64,000 nucleotides of DNA from Lewinella sp. JB7 (GCF_024297185.1 NZ_JANCTD010000005.1:345282-409281); one strand, 5' to 3'; positions 8,829-18,063 are shown, counted from the stretch's first letter. Numbers and translations: made by a program. The notes: generated from the sequence alone by a model not told the origin.

Positions 8829-10211
8829 TTACTCGCTCTCCAGCGGATCCTTGTGACCGATGCTGAAGCGTTGGAGGTAACCGATGGGGTCTCTGCCGTC
8901 GTAGGAGATGCCGTCGATGAAATCGGCGGTGACGGGCTTGTAACCGTCGGTGTCCGGCAACTCGGTGGCGGGAAGGAGCCCCTCGGCTACGAGTTCTTCC
9001 GCGGCCGCCCGCCATATTTCCGGGCGGTAGATCTCCCGGATGGTCTCGTGGTACCAGTCGGCGGGCTTGGCTTCCGGGATCTGGCCCCAGCGGCGCATCT
9101 GGGTGAGGAACCAGATGCCGTCGGAGTAGAAGGGATAGGTCGCGTGGTATTTGTAGAAGACGTTGAAGTCGGGCTGCTCCCGCTTGTCACCCTTTTCGTA
9201 CTCGAAGGTGCCGGTCATGGAGCTGGCCAAGACGATGGAGTCGGCCCCGACGTAATCCGGACGGGAAAGAATGCCGATGGCCTCGGCGCGGTGGGCCGGA
9301 TCGTCCAGCCAGCGGCAGGCCCGGATGAGCGCCTTGGTGATGGCGCGGGTGGTGTTCGGGTACTTGGCGGCAAAGTCGGCCCGCAGCGCGAAGACCTTCT
9401 CCGGGTTATTCTTCCAGATGTCGTTGTTGGTGACTACGGGAACGCCGATGCCCTTAAAGACCGCCTGTTGGTTCCAGGGTTCGCCCACGCAATAGCCGTA
9501 GATGGTACCCGCCTCGAGGGTGGCCGGCATTTGAGGCGGCGGCGTCACGGAGAGGAGCACGTCGGCGTCCACCTGGCCTTGAATGTTGTCGGCGGTGTAG
9601 AAGCCCGGGTGCAGGCCGGCGGCGGCCAGCCAGTAGCGGAGTTCGTAGTTGTGCGTCGACACCGGAAAGACCATGCCCATTTTGAAGGGTTTTCCGCCGT
9701 TGCGGTATTCTTCCACCACGGGCGCGAGCGCGGCGGCGGAGATCGGGTGGATGGGCTGGCCGTTCTCGTCCTGGGGGACGTGGGCTTTCATCCGGTCCCA
9801 CACTTCGTTGCTGACCGTGATCCCGTTGCCGTTGAGATCCAGGGAGAGGGGCGTAATGAGTTGCGCCTGACGACCGAAGCCGGCTCCGGCGGCTACGGGC
9901 TGCCCGGCGAGCATATGGGCGCCGTCGAGCTGTCCGTCGATCACCCGGTCCAGGATATTTTTCCAGTTGGACTGGGCCTCGACGGTGACGAACAGGCCCT
10001 CGTCGCGGAAGTAGCCCAGTTCCTTCGCGATGGCCAGGGGAGCCATGTCGGTGAGCTTGATGAAGCCGAAAGTGAGTTGGGGTTTCTCGATGGCCGCCAG
10101 TTTGGCGGGGTCGCGGGAGCCGGCGGTTTCGGCCGGAGTGCCGGCATTACTGGAGCCGCAGGCGTGCAGGAGGAAGGCCAGGGGCAACAACAGGATCAAT
10201 AAATGCTTCAT
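8829..10211 (-). CDS. Nitrate/nitrite ABC transporter substrate-binding lipoprotein (NrtA-like)
   Basis: 460 residues. A signal peptide ends in a lipobox with the lipidated cysteine at about 18 (LLHACGSS). The mature part fits the NrtA/CmpA family: an early [20 protein letters not shown] block, a segment naming a bound small-anion site, and the family-typical length of 440-460. It would capture nitrate, or possibly nitrite or bicarbonate, in the periplasm and pass it to the permease encoded next. The gene overlaps the frameshifted end of the porin gene by 4 nt; before that frameshift the natural gap would be about 50 nt. Confidence 0.9.
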   Translation of the reverse strand: MKHLLILLLPLAFLLHACGSSNAGTPAETAGSRDPAKLAAIEKPQLTFGFIKLTDMAPLAIAKELGYFRDEGLFVTVEAQSNWKNILDRVIDGQLDGAHMLAGQPVAAGAGFGRQAQLITPLSLDLNGNGITVSNEVWDRMKAHVPQDENGQPIHPISAAALAPVVEEYRNGGKPFKMGMVFPVSTHNYELRYWLAAAGLHPGFYTADNIQGQVDADVLLSVTPPPQMPATLEAGTIYGYCVGEPWNQQAVFKGIGVPVVTNNDIWKNNPEKVFALRADFAAKYPNTTRAITKALIRACRWLDDPAHRAEAIGILSRPDYVGADSIVLASSMTGTFEYEKGDKREQPDFNVFYKYHATYPFYSDGIWFLTQMRRWGQIPEAKPADWYHETIREIYRPEIWRAAAEELVAEGLLPATELPDTDGYKPVTADFIDGISYDGRDPIGYLQRFSIGHKDPLESE

Positions 10212-11545
10212 GGTTGTCGAGTTTTCGGTAGGTCGGTATGGGGGAGATGATGACCGGTGGTTATTTCTTCTGCTTGTCTTCGCTCTCGAAGAGGGTGGGG
10301 CGGAAGGTGATCATGGTCCAGGCCCAGTTGTTGGACCGCAGGTTGCCGGGGCGGAGGCGGGTCAGCGTTTTCGGTGCCCAGCAGGTGGGAATACCCGACA
10401 TGGAGGGTGACGCCGGCGGCGAGGGGGCGGACGTACACCAGGTCCACTTCCGTACCCATGGCCGACGGCAACCGCTCACCGTCGGCATCCACCTGCGCGG
10501 AGCCGGTGAAGAACTGGTGACCGTGGGCCAGGAGCGCGGCCCCGCCCAGTTTCCACTTCGTTTTCAGGTAGAGGTCCGTGACGCCCACGGTGCCGTTGGC
10601 CGGCCCTACGTAGAAGTAGTCCATCAGTCCGTTGAAGGCGTGGTTGGTACCGTAATCGGGCTGAAAGGCCGTGATCCGGTTGCTCTCGGTCGTAGCATCC
10701 TGTCCGGAGATGAATTCGGCCCCCAGGGTGATGGGCGTGACCTTCGTCGGGTAGGTGGCGCTCAGTCCCGCCAGCAGAGCCCCGACGGGCCGCCCGTTCT
10801 GGCGGCCGGTCTGGGCGTAAAGATCGCCAATGAACGTAAGCTTGCCGGCACGGTAGCTGACGTAGGTGCCCAGCGTCTGCTTGTGGGAAACCGTGGAGTC
10901 CGCATTCTGCAGCGTGGCGTTGAGCGCCAGCAGGGATACCGACCCCTTGTCTTCGGTAAAGGCGTGATTGTACCAGGCGTACTGAAGGCTCTTGTAGTTG
11001 CCGCTCACGGAGTAATAATTGGCGGCGGGTGCCTGAAGGTACGCCGGTTCGGGAACGTCGTCGTCGGAGTTGTAGGCCAATCCGACGTGCAGGCGATCGA
11101 TCTTTTTCTTGTTTTCGAACTGCAGTAACAGGGCGTCGTGGCGGCGTCCCTGCTGGGCCCACTCGAGCCCGCCGAGGATGCGTTCGTTGTCGTAACTGAT
11201 GATCTGACGGCCGGCCCTGACGGAGAAGCGGGGGTTGACCGCGTACTGTCCCCAGGCTTCACTAAGGAAGGTGTTGCCGTTCTCGTTCTTAAAAATTTGC
11301 GGCACCTCGCCCCAGAGGCGCACGTCCTGCAGGGCGAGTCGGAAGGTGTATTTCTCCTCGGCGTAATCCACGTAGACCCGACTGCGCTGCTCGGTAAAGA
11401 AGGCCGGGTCGCTGCCGGCGGAACGCGGCGTTTTAAATCCGTTGCGGAACTCCGTGCGCGGCCGCACCTCGGCACTTAACTTAAACTGGCCGGAGAGGGG
11501 AGAACTAAGGAGTGAAAGCAGAAGAGCGGAGGCAATGAGTCGCAT
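10208..11545 (-). CDS. Alginate-export-type outer-membrane porin, 3' end frameshifted
   Basis: The open frame encodes 445 residues with a signal peptide and alternating beta-strand pattern of the alginate_exp/OprD-like barrel family. After about residue 395 ([11 protein letters not shown]) the frame degenerates into a Pro/Arg-rich tail. In the +1 frame the expected barrel ending appears ([12 protein letters not shown], then an acidic/lysine tail) and stops at 10,261. One surplus base in the C/G-rich stretch 10,347-10,363 explains this. Being the first gene of the nitrate ABC operon, it is probably the outer-membrane entry pore for nitrate, which is inference from context. Confidence 0.8.
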   Translation of the reverse strand: MRLIASALLLSLLSSPLSGQFKLSAEVRPRTEFRNGFKTPRSAGSDPAFFTEQRSRVYVDYAEEKYTFRLALQDVRLWGEVPQIFKNENGNTFLSEAWGQYAVNPRFSVRAGRQIISYDNERILGGLEWAQQGRRHDALLLQFENKKKIDRLHVGLAYNSDDDVPEPAYLQAPAANYYSVSGNYKSLQYAWYNHAFTEDKGSVSLLALNATLQNADSTVSHKQTLGTYVSYRAGKLTFIGDLYAQTGRQNGRPVGALLAGLSATYPTKVTPITLGAEFISGQDATTESNRITAFQPDYGTNHAFNGLMDYFYVGPANGTVGVTDLYLKTKWKLGGAALLAHGHQFFTGSAQVDADGERLPSAMGTEVDLVYVRPLAAGVTLHVGYSHLLGTENADPPPPRQPAVQQLGLDHDHLPPHPLRERRQAEEITTGHHLPHTDLPKTRQP

Positions 11546-11599
11546 GGGAGGAAACGTACGAGTGATCAGGCGTAGGACCTTCCCGTGGGTCCGATGTTA

Positions 11600-11718
11600 C
11601 AAATCTACGTACTTAAAACTTAAAATACGTAATTAAATACGTAAAAAACTAAGTATAATTTTTATCCATACTGGTAAAGTGTATCTTTGGGACCGTCAGA
11701 TGCGTTTATTCCTACGTA
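11600..11718. promoter_or_regulatory. Divergent nitrate control region with four TACGTA motifs
   Basis: TACGTA occurs at 11,606-11,611, 11,626-11,631, 11,638-11,643 and 11,713-11,718. The middle two are 12 bp apart start to start, the same phase as the nirB pair at 13 and 25. On the minus strand 11,607-11,600 reads TAGATTTG, a -7 box for the porin operon overlapped by the first TACGTA. On the plus strand 11,682-11,689 reads TATCTTTG, a -7 box for the nitrate reductase gene starting at 11,734. The region is AT-rich compared with its surroundings. It is probably a shared operator region for both operons. Confidence 0.6.
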
Positions 11719-11733
11719 TTTTAATCCTCCTCT

Positions 11734-14700
11734 ATGACCGCCACCGAAGTAAAGACCACCTGCTCCTACTGCGGCGTGGGCTGTGGGATCATCGCCCGGC
11801 AGGACGTCCGTGGCCGACTCAGCGTGGAGGGGGATCCGGACCACCCGGCCAACCTCGGGCAGCTCTGTTCCAAGGGCCGCACCCTTAACTACGTAGTGCA
11901 GGACCAGTCCGACCGACTGCTTTACCCCCAACTTCGCTACCACCGCGCCCATCCTCTCCAGCGGGTGAGTTGGGAGCGGGCCATGGACCGGGCGGCGGCG
12001 GTCTTCCGTTCCGTCATCGCGGAGCACGGTCCGGACAGTGTCGCCTTCTACGTATCCGGCCAGTGCCTCACCGAGGAGTACTATTTGATCAATAAGCTCA
12101 CCAAGGGGTACTTCGGCACGAACAATATCGACACCAATTCCCGGCTCTGTATGAGCTCGGCCGTAGTGGCCTACACCAAAATGCTCGGTGAGGATGCCGT
12201 GCCCGTCAGTTACGCGGATATCGACCACGCCGATTGCTTACTGGTCGCGGGGGCCAACCCCGCCTGGTGCCACCCGATACTCTGGCGGCGGGTGGAAGCC
12301 CGTAAAGCCGCCCACCCCCACCTGAAAATCATCGTAGTGGACCCCCGGCGCACCGATACCTGCGCCCTGGCCGATCTGCACCTGCAGATCGTGCCCGGTA
12401 CGGACGTACTGCTGTACCACGCCATTGCGCGCCGGCTGTACGACACGGACCGTATGGACATGGAGTTCATCCGGCAGCACACCGAAGCGGGGGAGAATTA
12501 CGTGCGCATCCTGAAATCGCTGCACCTGCGCTCCGCCGCGAAAACCTGTGGCGTGAGCCTGGAAGACATTAAGCTCGCCGCCGACTACATCGGCGACGCC
12601 CGCGCCTTTCTGTCGATGTGGGCCATGGGCCTGAACCAGAGCAGGGTAGGAGTGGAAAAAAACGGGGCCCTCATCAATCTGCACCTCCTCACCGGCCAGA
12701 TAGGTAAGCCCGGTGCCGGCCCCTTCTCCCTGACCGGCCAACCCAATGCCATGGGTGGCCGGGAAGTGGGGGGTATGGCCAGTCTGCTCGCCGCTCACCG
12801 CGTCCTGTCGAACCCGGATCACCGGGAGGAGGTCGCCCGCTTCTGGGGGGTGCCCAGTCTGCCCGCCCGGCCGGGATACACGGCCACCGAACTCGTCAGT
12901 GCCCTGCACGCCGGGAAGGTGAAAGCGGTGTGGATCGTATGCACGAACCCCTCGGTCAGCCTCCCCAACGCCCTCCACGCCGACGGAGCCCTGCGCAAAG
13001 CCAGGTTCGTGGTCGTCCAGGACATCAGTCACCGCAGCGATACGACCGCCTACGCCGATTTGCTGCTCCCCGCCGCCGGGTGGCTGGAGAAGACCGGTAC
13101 CATGACCAACTCCGATCGTCGCGTAAGTCTGCTCCAGCCCCTGGTGCCGCCCCCCGGCGAAGCCCGACCGGACGCGGACATCATCATCGACTTCGCCCGG
13201 CGAATGGGCTTCGCCGGCTTCGATTACCGCGACGTGAGCGAAGTCTACGACGAGTACGCCCGCCTCACCGCCGGCACCCGCATCGACGTCAGCGGCCTGA
13301 GCCACGACCGGCTCCGCCGGGAAGGGACTTTTCAGTGGCCGGTTCCCTCTCCCGATCACCCGGGGACGCCCCGCCTGTTTACCGATCACCGCTTCTACAC
13401 GCCTACGGGCCGGGCCCGCTTCATGTCCACCGTTTCTCACGCGGACCGGCCGCCCGCCGCGCCCGCCGACCGGCCGCTCATCCTGACTACCGGCCGCATC
13501 CGCGACCAGTGGCATACCATGACCCGGACGGGCAAGGTGGCCCGCCTGCGCCGGCACGTCGCTCTGCCTTACCTGGACATTCACCCCCTCGATGCCGCCG
13601 GCGAGAAGCTGGAGAACGACCAGCTGGCGGTGGTGCACTCCGCGCGCGGCGAGGTCCGGGTCAAAATCCGCTACAGCCGCGACCTGCGGCGGGGCGTGGT
13701 GTTCCTGCCCATGCACTGGGGGAAAACCCTGGGATCCGACCTCACGCGCGCCAATAACCTCACCGACGACGCCGTCGACCCCTACAGCAAACAGCCCAAC
13801 TTCAAGTTCTGTCACGTGGGCGTGCGGGCCTACGTAAAACCGACGGAACACCTCCTCGTCATTGGTGCGGGGGCCGCCGCCTTCCGCTTCGTATCCCACT
13901 ACCGCGAGCTCAACACCCGCGACCGGATCACGGTCTTTTCCCGGGAGACGCACGCGTTCTACAACCGCATCCTGCTGCCGGAGTACGTCACCGATCACCT
14001 GAGCTGGGAGCAACTCGAGAAACTGCGCGAGCAGGAGCGATTACGGCTCGATTTCGCCCTGCACCCGGAAACCTCGGTGGAGCGTATCGACCGGGCAAAC
14101 CGTACCGTCTACACCGCCACCGGCGAAGCCCACACTTACGATCGCCTGATCATAGCTACGGGTAGCCGACCCTTTGTTCCCCGCGACGTGCCCCTCTACC
14201 TGCCGGGAGTCTTTACGATGCGTCGGCGGGAGGATGCCGACGGACTGAGCGACTACCTGCGGCTCGGGCAACAGGCGCGGGAGGCCCACGTACTGATCGT
14301 CGGTGGGGGACTGCTCGGGCTCGAACTGGCGGCCGCCCTGCAGGAGATCGGCGTGCGCATCACCCTGGTGCAGCGCAGTAACCGCCTCATGGAGCGGCAA
14401 CTCGACGCGACGGCCAGTCAGATTCTCGCGGAGGATGTGGGGGAGCGGGGCATCCAGACCTATTTCCGCAACGAAGTAGACACCATTTTTCCGCTGCCGG
14501 CGGAGTCGGGCGCGGGCGCGGGTGCCATGCGGGTGACGTTCAAAAGCGGTATTTCCCTGGTGTGCAACGCGGTGGTGTACGCGATCGGCACGCGGCCCAA
14601 TCTGGAAGTCGGCAGGACCGCCGGACTGAAGTGCGGCGGGGGCATTCAGGTCGACGACCGGCTGACGACGAGCGATCCCTACGTGCACGCTATCGGAGAG

Positions 14701-15267
14701 GTAGCGGAGTGGCGCGGAAAGCGCTTCGGGATCACGGCGGCGGCCGAGCAACAGGCCCAGGTCCTGGCGGCCTACCTGGCCGGCGACCTGACGGCCGCCT
14801 ACGCCGGGTCGGTTCCGATGAATATCCTCAAGTTCCGGGATCTGGACCTGTGCAGTCTGGGGGAGGTGAGCCCGCCGCCCGACGATCCGGACTACGAGGA
14901 GGTGATCTTCCGTGACCTGAGCCGCCGCTACTACAAAAAGTGCGTGGTTCACCGCGATCGTCTGGTGGGGGCCGTCCTGATCGGCGACAAAAATGAATTC
15001 GCCGAATACCGGGCGCTCATTGAAGACCGGCTGGAACTGGGTGAACGGCGGGAGGAACTTCTCCGCTCCGGAAGCGCGCGCGAACCCCTGCGGGGGCGGG
15101 TGGTTTGCAGTTGCAACAACGTCGGTGAGGGGAACCTGGCGGATGCGATCGCGGGCGGGTGCCGGGACTTCAACGAGCTGGTCGCCCGCAGCGGTGCCGG
15201 TCTCGGCTGTGGCAGCTGCAAGCCGGAAGTAAGGAACATTCTCGACCACCAACTACAGACGCCATGA
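11734..15267 (+). CDS. Fused assimilatory nitrate reductase / FAD-NAD reductase / BFD protein
   Basis: 1177 residues joining parts usually made as separate proteins. Residues 1 to about 695 are a molybdopterin bis-MGD nitrate reductase with N-terminal [4Fe-4S] ligands C10, C13, C17 and C45 and a C-terminal molydopterin-binding domain. From about 705 a pyridine-nucleotide disulfide oxidoreductase domain starts (GAGAAAF, second nucleotide motif GGGLLG near 856), resembling NasB and the NirB front half. Residues 1122 to the end form a BFD-like [2Fe-2S] domain (CSC, GCGSC). It can plausibly move electrons from NAD(P)H to nitrate within one chain. The stop overlaps the start of the next gene (ATGA). 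Confidence 0.93.
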   Translation: MTATEVKTTCSYCGVGCGIIARQDVRGRLSVEGDPDHPANLGQLCSKGRTLNYVVQDQSDRLLYPQLRYHRAHPLQRVSWERAMDRAAAVFRSVIAEHGPDSVAFYVSGQCLTEEYYLINKLTKGYFGTNNIDTNSRLCMSSAVVAYTKMLGEDAVPVSYADIDHADCLLVAGANPAWCHPILWRRVEARKAAHPHLKIIVVDPRRTDTCALADLHLQIVPGTDVLLYHAIARRLYDTDRMDMEFIRQHTEAGENYVRILKSLHLRSAAKTCGVSLEDIKLAADYIGDARAFLSMWAMGLNQSRVGVEKNGALINLHLLTGQIGKPGAGPFSLTGQPNAMGGREVGGMASLLAAHRVLSNPDHREEVARFWGVPSLPARPGYTATELVSALHAGKVKAVWIVCTNPSVSLPNALHADGALRKARFVVVQDISHRSDTTAYADLLLPAAGWLEKTGTMTNSDRRVSLLQPLVPPPGEARPDADIIIDFARRMGFAGFDYRDVSEVYDEYARLTAGTRIDVSGLSHDRLRREGTFQWPVPSPDHPGTPRLFTDHRFYTPTGRARFMSTVSHADRPPAAPADRPLILTTGRIRDQWHTMTRTGKVARLRRHVALPYLDIHPLDAAGEKLENDQLAVVHSARGEVRVKIRYSRDLRRGVVFLPMHWGKTLGSDLTRANNLTDDAVDPYSKQPNFKFCHVGVRAYVKPTEHLLVIGAGAAAFRFVSHYRELNTRDRITVFSRETHAFYNRILLPEYVTDHLSWEQLEKLREQERLRLDFALHPETSVERIDRANRTVYTATGEAHTYDRLIIATGSRPFVPRDVPLYLPGVFTMRRREDADGLSDYLRLGQQAREAHVLIVGGGLLGLELAAALQEIGVRITLVQRSNRLMERQLDATASQILAEDVGERGIQTYFRNEVDTIFPLPAESGAGAGAMRVTFKSGISLVCNAVVYAIGTRPNLEVGRTAGLKCGGGIQVDDRLTTSDPYVHAIGEVAEWRGKRFGITAAAEQQAQVLAAYLAGDLTAAYAGSVPMNILKFRDLDLCSLGEVSPPPDDPDYEEVIFRDLSRRYYKKCVVHRDRLVGAVLIGDKNEFAEYRALIEDRLELGERREELLRSGSAREPLRGRVVCSCNNVGEGNLADAIAGGCRDFNELVARSGAGLGCGSCKPEVRNILDHQLQTP

Positions 15268-16706
15268 CCACCGATCTGCACCGCGTATCCGTCCGGGGGG
15301 GCATCCTGGCCCCGAGCGAGCTGCTCACCGTGATCGAACTGGCCCGGGAACTCGGGCTGGACGGCTTCCACTTCGGCTCCCGGCAGGACATACTCTTTCC
15401 CGTACGCCCCGACCAGGCGGAGATCGTGGGTCGCTACCCCCGCTTGCGGGTGGAATCACCGGCCGAGGGTCACCACGCCAACATCATGAGCAGTTACGTG
15501 GCGGCCGATATTTTCCCCTCCACCTCCTGGCTGACGAGTTCCACCTACCTCTACATCCTCGAGCAATTTTCCTTTCCCACTCCCCTGGAGATCAACCTGA
15601 CCGATCCCCGGCAGCGGCTGGTACCCCTCTTCACCGGCCACCTCAATTTCGTCGCCTCCGACGAGGAGGACTTCTGGTACCTCTACCTCAAACTGCCCGG
15701 CTGGCCGGAAATGCGCACCCTGCCCGCCCTCGTGCACAGCTGGGATCTGGGCCGGATCGCGGGGAGTATTTCCGCGGCGGGTACCGCCGAGGACCTGGAG
15801 GAAGTCATGACCCTGATTCACGCTAACGAGAACCTTAACCTGCGCGATTTGCAGCGTGACCTGGCCATCACCTTCCGTCCCTTCCCCTACTACGAGGGAA
15901 TGAACCGCCTCGACGGCGACCACTACTGGCTCGGCCTGTACTGGCGCAACAACTGGTATGGTCTCGACTTCATGGCCGCCGCCTGCGAATTGTGTCTTGA
16001 GCACCGGATCGGTAAACTGAACATCACGCCCTGGAAGAGCTTCATTGTCAGCGGCATCCCCGAGAGCGAACGCCTCAGCTGGGAAAAACTGCTGGGACGC
16101 TTCGGGATCAACGCGCGTCACAGCAGTCTGGAACTCAACTGGCACCTGCCCGTGGCCGACGGGGATGCCCTGGAGCTGAAGCGTTACCTGGTGCGGGAAT
16201 TCGACCGGCGCGACATCAGCACCTACGGGCTCACCTTCGGCATCAGCCGCGGCCGGGACGTGCCCTTCACCAGCATCGTGATCGAACGGGAAATGCCCAG
16301 CGCGGGTTACGTAGACGGCTTCGCGGTACGGCCGCTTTACACCCTGAAGTGTGCGCGCCACTTCGACCCCAACACCCGCGAATATGCCGAATACGCCCGC
16401 CGCGTAGACCGGTCCGAACTGGCGGAACTGATGGTCGAAATCAGTCAGCTCTACTTCGAACAACTCAACGAACGACTCGAACAGGTTATCGAAAGCAAGC
16501 CCCGCAACGAAGCTCCGCCGCCGAGTAGGAGCGTGCATCAGTGTGGGCACTGCCAGAGCGTATACGACCCCGAACTGGGGGAACCCGACGCCGATATTCT
16601 TCCCGGCACCCCCTTTTCGGAACTCCCACCGGACTACCGTTGCTGGACCTGCGGAGCGCAGAAAGACGTCTTTTTGACGATACAACTTACATTAGAGGTA
16701 CATTAA
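15264..16706 (+). CDS. Siroheme-reductase-like protein fused to rubredoxin
   Basis: 480 residues. Residues 5-400 follow the two-half layout of nitrite/sulfite reductases: a ferredoxin-like half with GFHFGSRQDILF (compare TTRQ-type motifs) and a second with KLNITPWKSFIVSGIPE. Where these enzymes carry the C-x5-C / C-x3-C siroheme-[4Fe-4S] ligands, no such cysteines are present. Residues 425-475 are a rubredoxin with C427/C430 and C460/C463 and a PGTPF loop. Translation is coupled to the nitrate reductase (ATGA overlap). An electron carrier or assembly role for nitrate/nitrite reduction is likely; catalysis by siroheme is unlikely. The function is inferred. Confidence 0.8.
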   Translation: MTTDLHRVSVRGGILAPSELLTVIELARELGLDGFHFGSRQDILFPVRPDQAEIVGRYPRLRVESPAEGHHANIMSSYVAADIFPSTSWLTSSTYLYILEQFSFPTPLEINLTDPRQRLVPLFTGHLNFVASDEEDFWYLYLKLPGWPEMRTLPALVHSWDLGRIAGSISAAGTAEDLEEVMTLIHANENLNLRDLQRDLAITFRPFPYYEGMNRLDGDHYWLGLYWRNNWYGLDFMAAACELCLEHRIGKLNITPWKSFIVSGIPESERLSWEKLLGRFGINARHSSLELNWHLPVADGDALELKRYLVREFDRRDISTYGLTFGISRGRDVPFTSIVIEREMPSAGYVDGFAVRPLYTLKCARHFDPNTREYAEYARRVDRSELAELMVEISQLYFEQLNERLEQVIESKPRNEAPPPSRSVHQCGHCQSVYDPELGEPDADILPGTPFSELPPDYRCWTCGAQKDVFLTIQLTLEVH

Positions 16707-16772
16707 CAAACAATTAGGACACCCACCACGGTTCTTCAGTAAGCCCCAGTAGTTTAGTAACCCCCCCGCCCC

Positions 16773-17861
16773 TTGGCTACGCACATCATTCATCCCACTA
16801 AGCAGATAGCGCCCGGCGAACTGGACGGGTACTTAGATCGCGGGTGGCGACCCACCGGTCAGTCGATCTATACTTCCGACTACCTGCGTACGGACGACGA
16901 CGAACTCCACGGCTGTCTGCAGATCCGGCTGCCGCTCAACGGGTTCACCTTCAAGAAACGCCACCGGAAACTGATGCGCCGCAACCAGAGGCGCTTCCGC
17001 ACGGTCTACGAGCGCGCCAAGTTTCCCGACGGCGAATTGCTCCGGGTGAACAGGCTGTACATGGCGCACCATCCCGAGAAAACGCGCGCGGATCTGGAGT
17101 ACAACGTCATCACCGATGAGGGTCAACGGGTACTGAATACGCAGGTCGTGCGGGTCTACGACGGCGAGCGCCTGGTCGCCTTTAGCTACATCGACGTCGG
17201 TCAGCGCGTCATTTACACCAAGGCGGGTATTTACGATCCGGCCTACGCCGCCGACAGTTTGGGAATCTATACTATGCTTCTGGAGGTCGAGCTCGCCCAG
17301 CGGTGGAACTACGACTACTATTATCCCGGCTACTATTCCCCCTCCTTCGCGGCCTTTGACTACAAGCTTACGCTGGGACAGATGGAATACCGGGATATTT
17401 CCGCGGGTAAGTGGCTGCTTCATCCCACGGCCGCGGAGGAGCGCCCCGCCGACCCGTTGACCGTCAATCGCAACAAGCTCAACGAGGCGCTGCGTATTCT
17501 CGGCACCGCCAGTATCCGGGCGGAGTTCCGGGAATATCCCTCCTTTACGGGGCGCTTCCGTCCCACCCGTGACGGCGACAATCTCATGCTCGACGCCCCC
17601 CTTCTCCTGGTCGTCGGGCGGCCCCTTCCCCTGGATTTTTATTTCGTGCTTACGTACGACAACGAGAAGCAGTGCTACCGCTACGACGTGGTCCGGACGG
17701 CCAACCTCTACGATATGCGGGTACAGCTGCAGAGTCGGGAAGGGGTGCCCCGTTTCACTACGCCGGTAGTCGTGCATAACCGCCTGCTGGAATCCGAGTC
17801 GGTACAGCCCATCGTGCGGCTTATCCGGGAACGGTTACACGCCGCCGGGTCAAACGCTTGA
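16773..17861 (+). CDS. ATE1/Bpt-like aminoacyl-tRNA-protein transferase
   Basis: 362 residues with a TTG start. The N-terminal part has a DRGWRPTGQSIYTSDY block followed by a GCLQIRLPLNGFTFKKRHRK segment, aligning in order with the GWRRSG...CCP.YTIRL...F.PSKSQR region of arginyl/leucyl-tRNA-protein transferases. The C-terminal GNAT-fold domain has LVAFSYIDVG, IYDPAYAADSLGIYTMLLEVE and YYYPGYYSPS, close to ATE1 C-domain motifs. Only one cysteine remains of the usual pair. The protein may attach an amino acid to N-degrons or act as a related acyltransferase. It lies 66 nt after the nitrate operon but need not belong to it. Confidence 0.65.
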   Translation: MATHIIHPTKQIAPGELDGYLDRGWRPTGQSIYTSDYLRTDDDELHGCLQIRLPLNGFTFKKRHRKLMRRNQRRFRTVYERAKFPDGELLRVNRLYMAHHPEKTRADLEYNVITDEGQRVLNTQVVRVYDGERLVAFSYIDVGQRVIYTKAGIYDPAYAADSLGIYTMLLEVELAQRWNYDYYYPGYYSPSFAAFDYKLTLGQMEYRDISAGKWLLHPTAAEERPADPLTVNRNKLNEALRILGTASIRAEFREYPSFTGRFRPTRDGDNLMLDAPLLLVVGRPLPLDFYFVLTYDNEKQCYRYDVVRTANLYDMRVQLQSREGVPRFTTPVVVHNRLLESESVQPIVRLIRERLHAAGSNA

Positions 17862-17981
17862 AAATACGATGTACATCAGCAGCAGGATCGCGCCTACGAT
17901 GGCCGCGGTGATGATGAAGAACCGTTTGGTCTGCCGGGCGGATTCGGCATTGCGTTTACGCTTTTTTCTGACTTTGGCCAT
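17850..17981 (-). CDS. Small basic single-span membrane protein (43 aa)
   Basis: ATG at 17,981, 43 codons and TGA at 17,850. The first 20 residues are strongly basic (MAKVRKKRKRN...), then one hydrophobic helix from about 21 to 40 (FFIITAAIVGAILLLMYIVF). The pattern fits a positive-inside, single-pass inner-membrane peptide. It overlaps the 3' end of the convergent ATE1-like gene by 12 nt. I do not recognise the family and no function is assigned. The clean start, lysine/arginine cluster and single span make it a credible real gene despite its size. Confidence 0.6.
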   Translation of the reverse strand: MAKVRKKRKRNAESARQTKRFFIITAAIVGAILLLMYIVFSSV

Positions 17982-18055
17982 CGCATGATCTTTAGTGGTC
18001 GACTCCCGCTCAAGTTAGTACCCACCCCGCAAACCGAAAAGCGTCGTCAATCGAC

Positions 18056-18063
18056 TACCTTTG
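18056..18063 (+). promoter_or_regulatory. fabI -7 promoter box
   Basis: TACCTTTG matches the Bacteroidota TAnnTTTG -7 box, 25 nt upstream of the fabI ATG at 18,088. No convincing -33 TTTG is visible. Confidence 0.45.

Noticed and set aside
8655..10202. 515-codon rightward open frame opposite the nrtA-like gene
   Set aside because: Antisense to a clear lipoprotein-binding-protein gene; glycine/valine-rich shadow composition.
12238..14013. 591-codon leftward open frame inside the nitrate reductase gene
   Set aside because: Antisense shadow with Gly/Val/Arg-rich composition and no recognisable motif; the sense frame is a clear enzyme.
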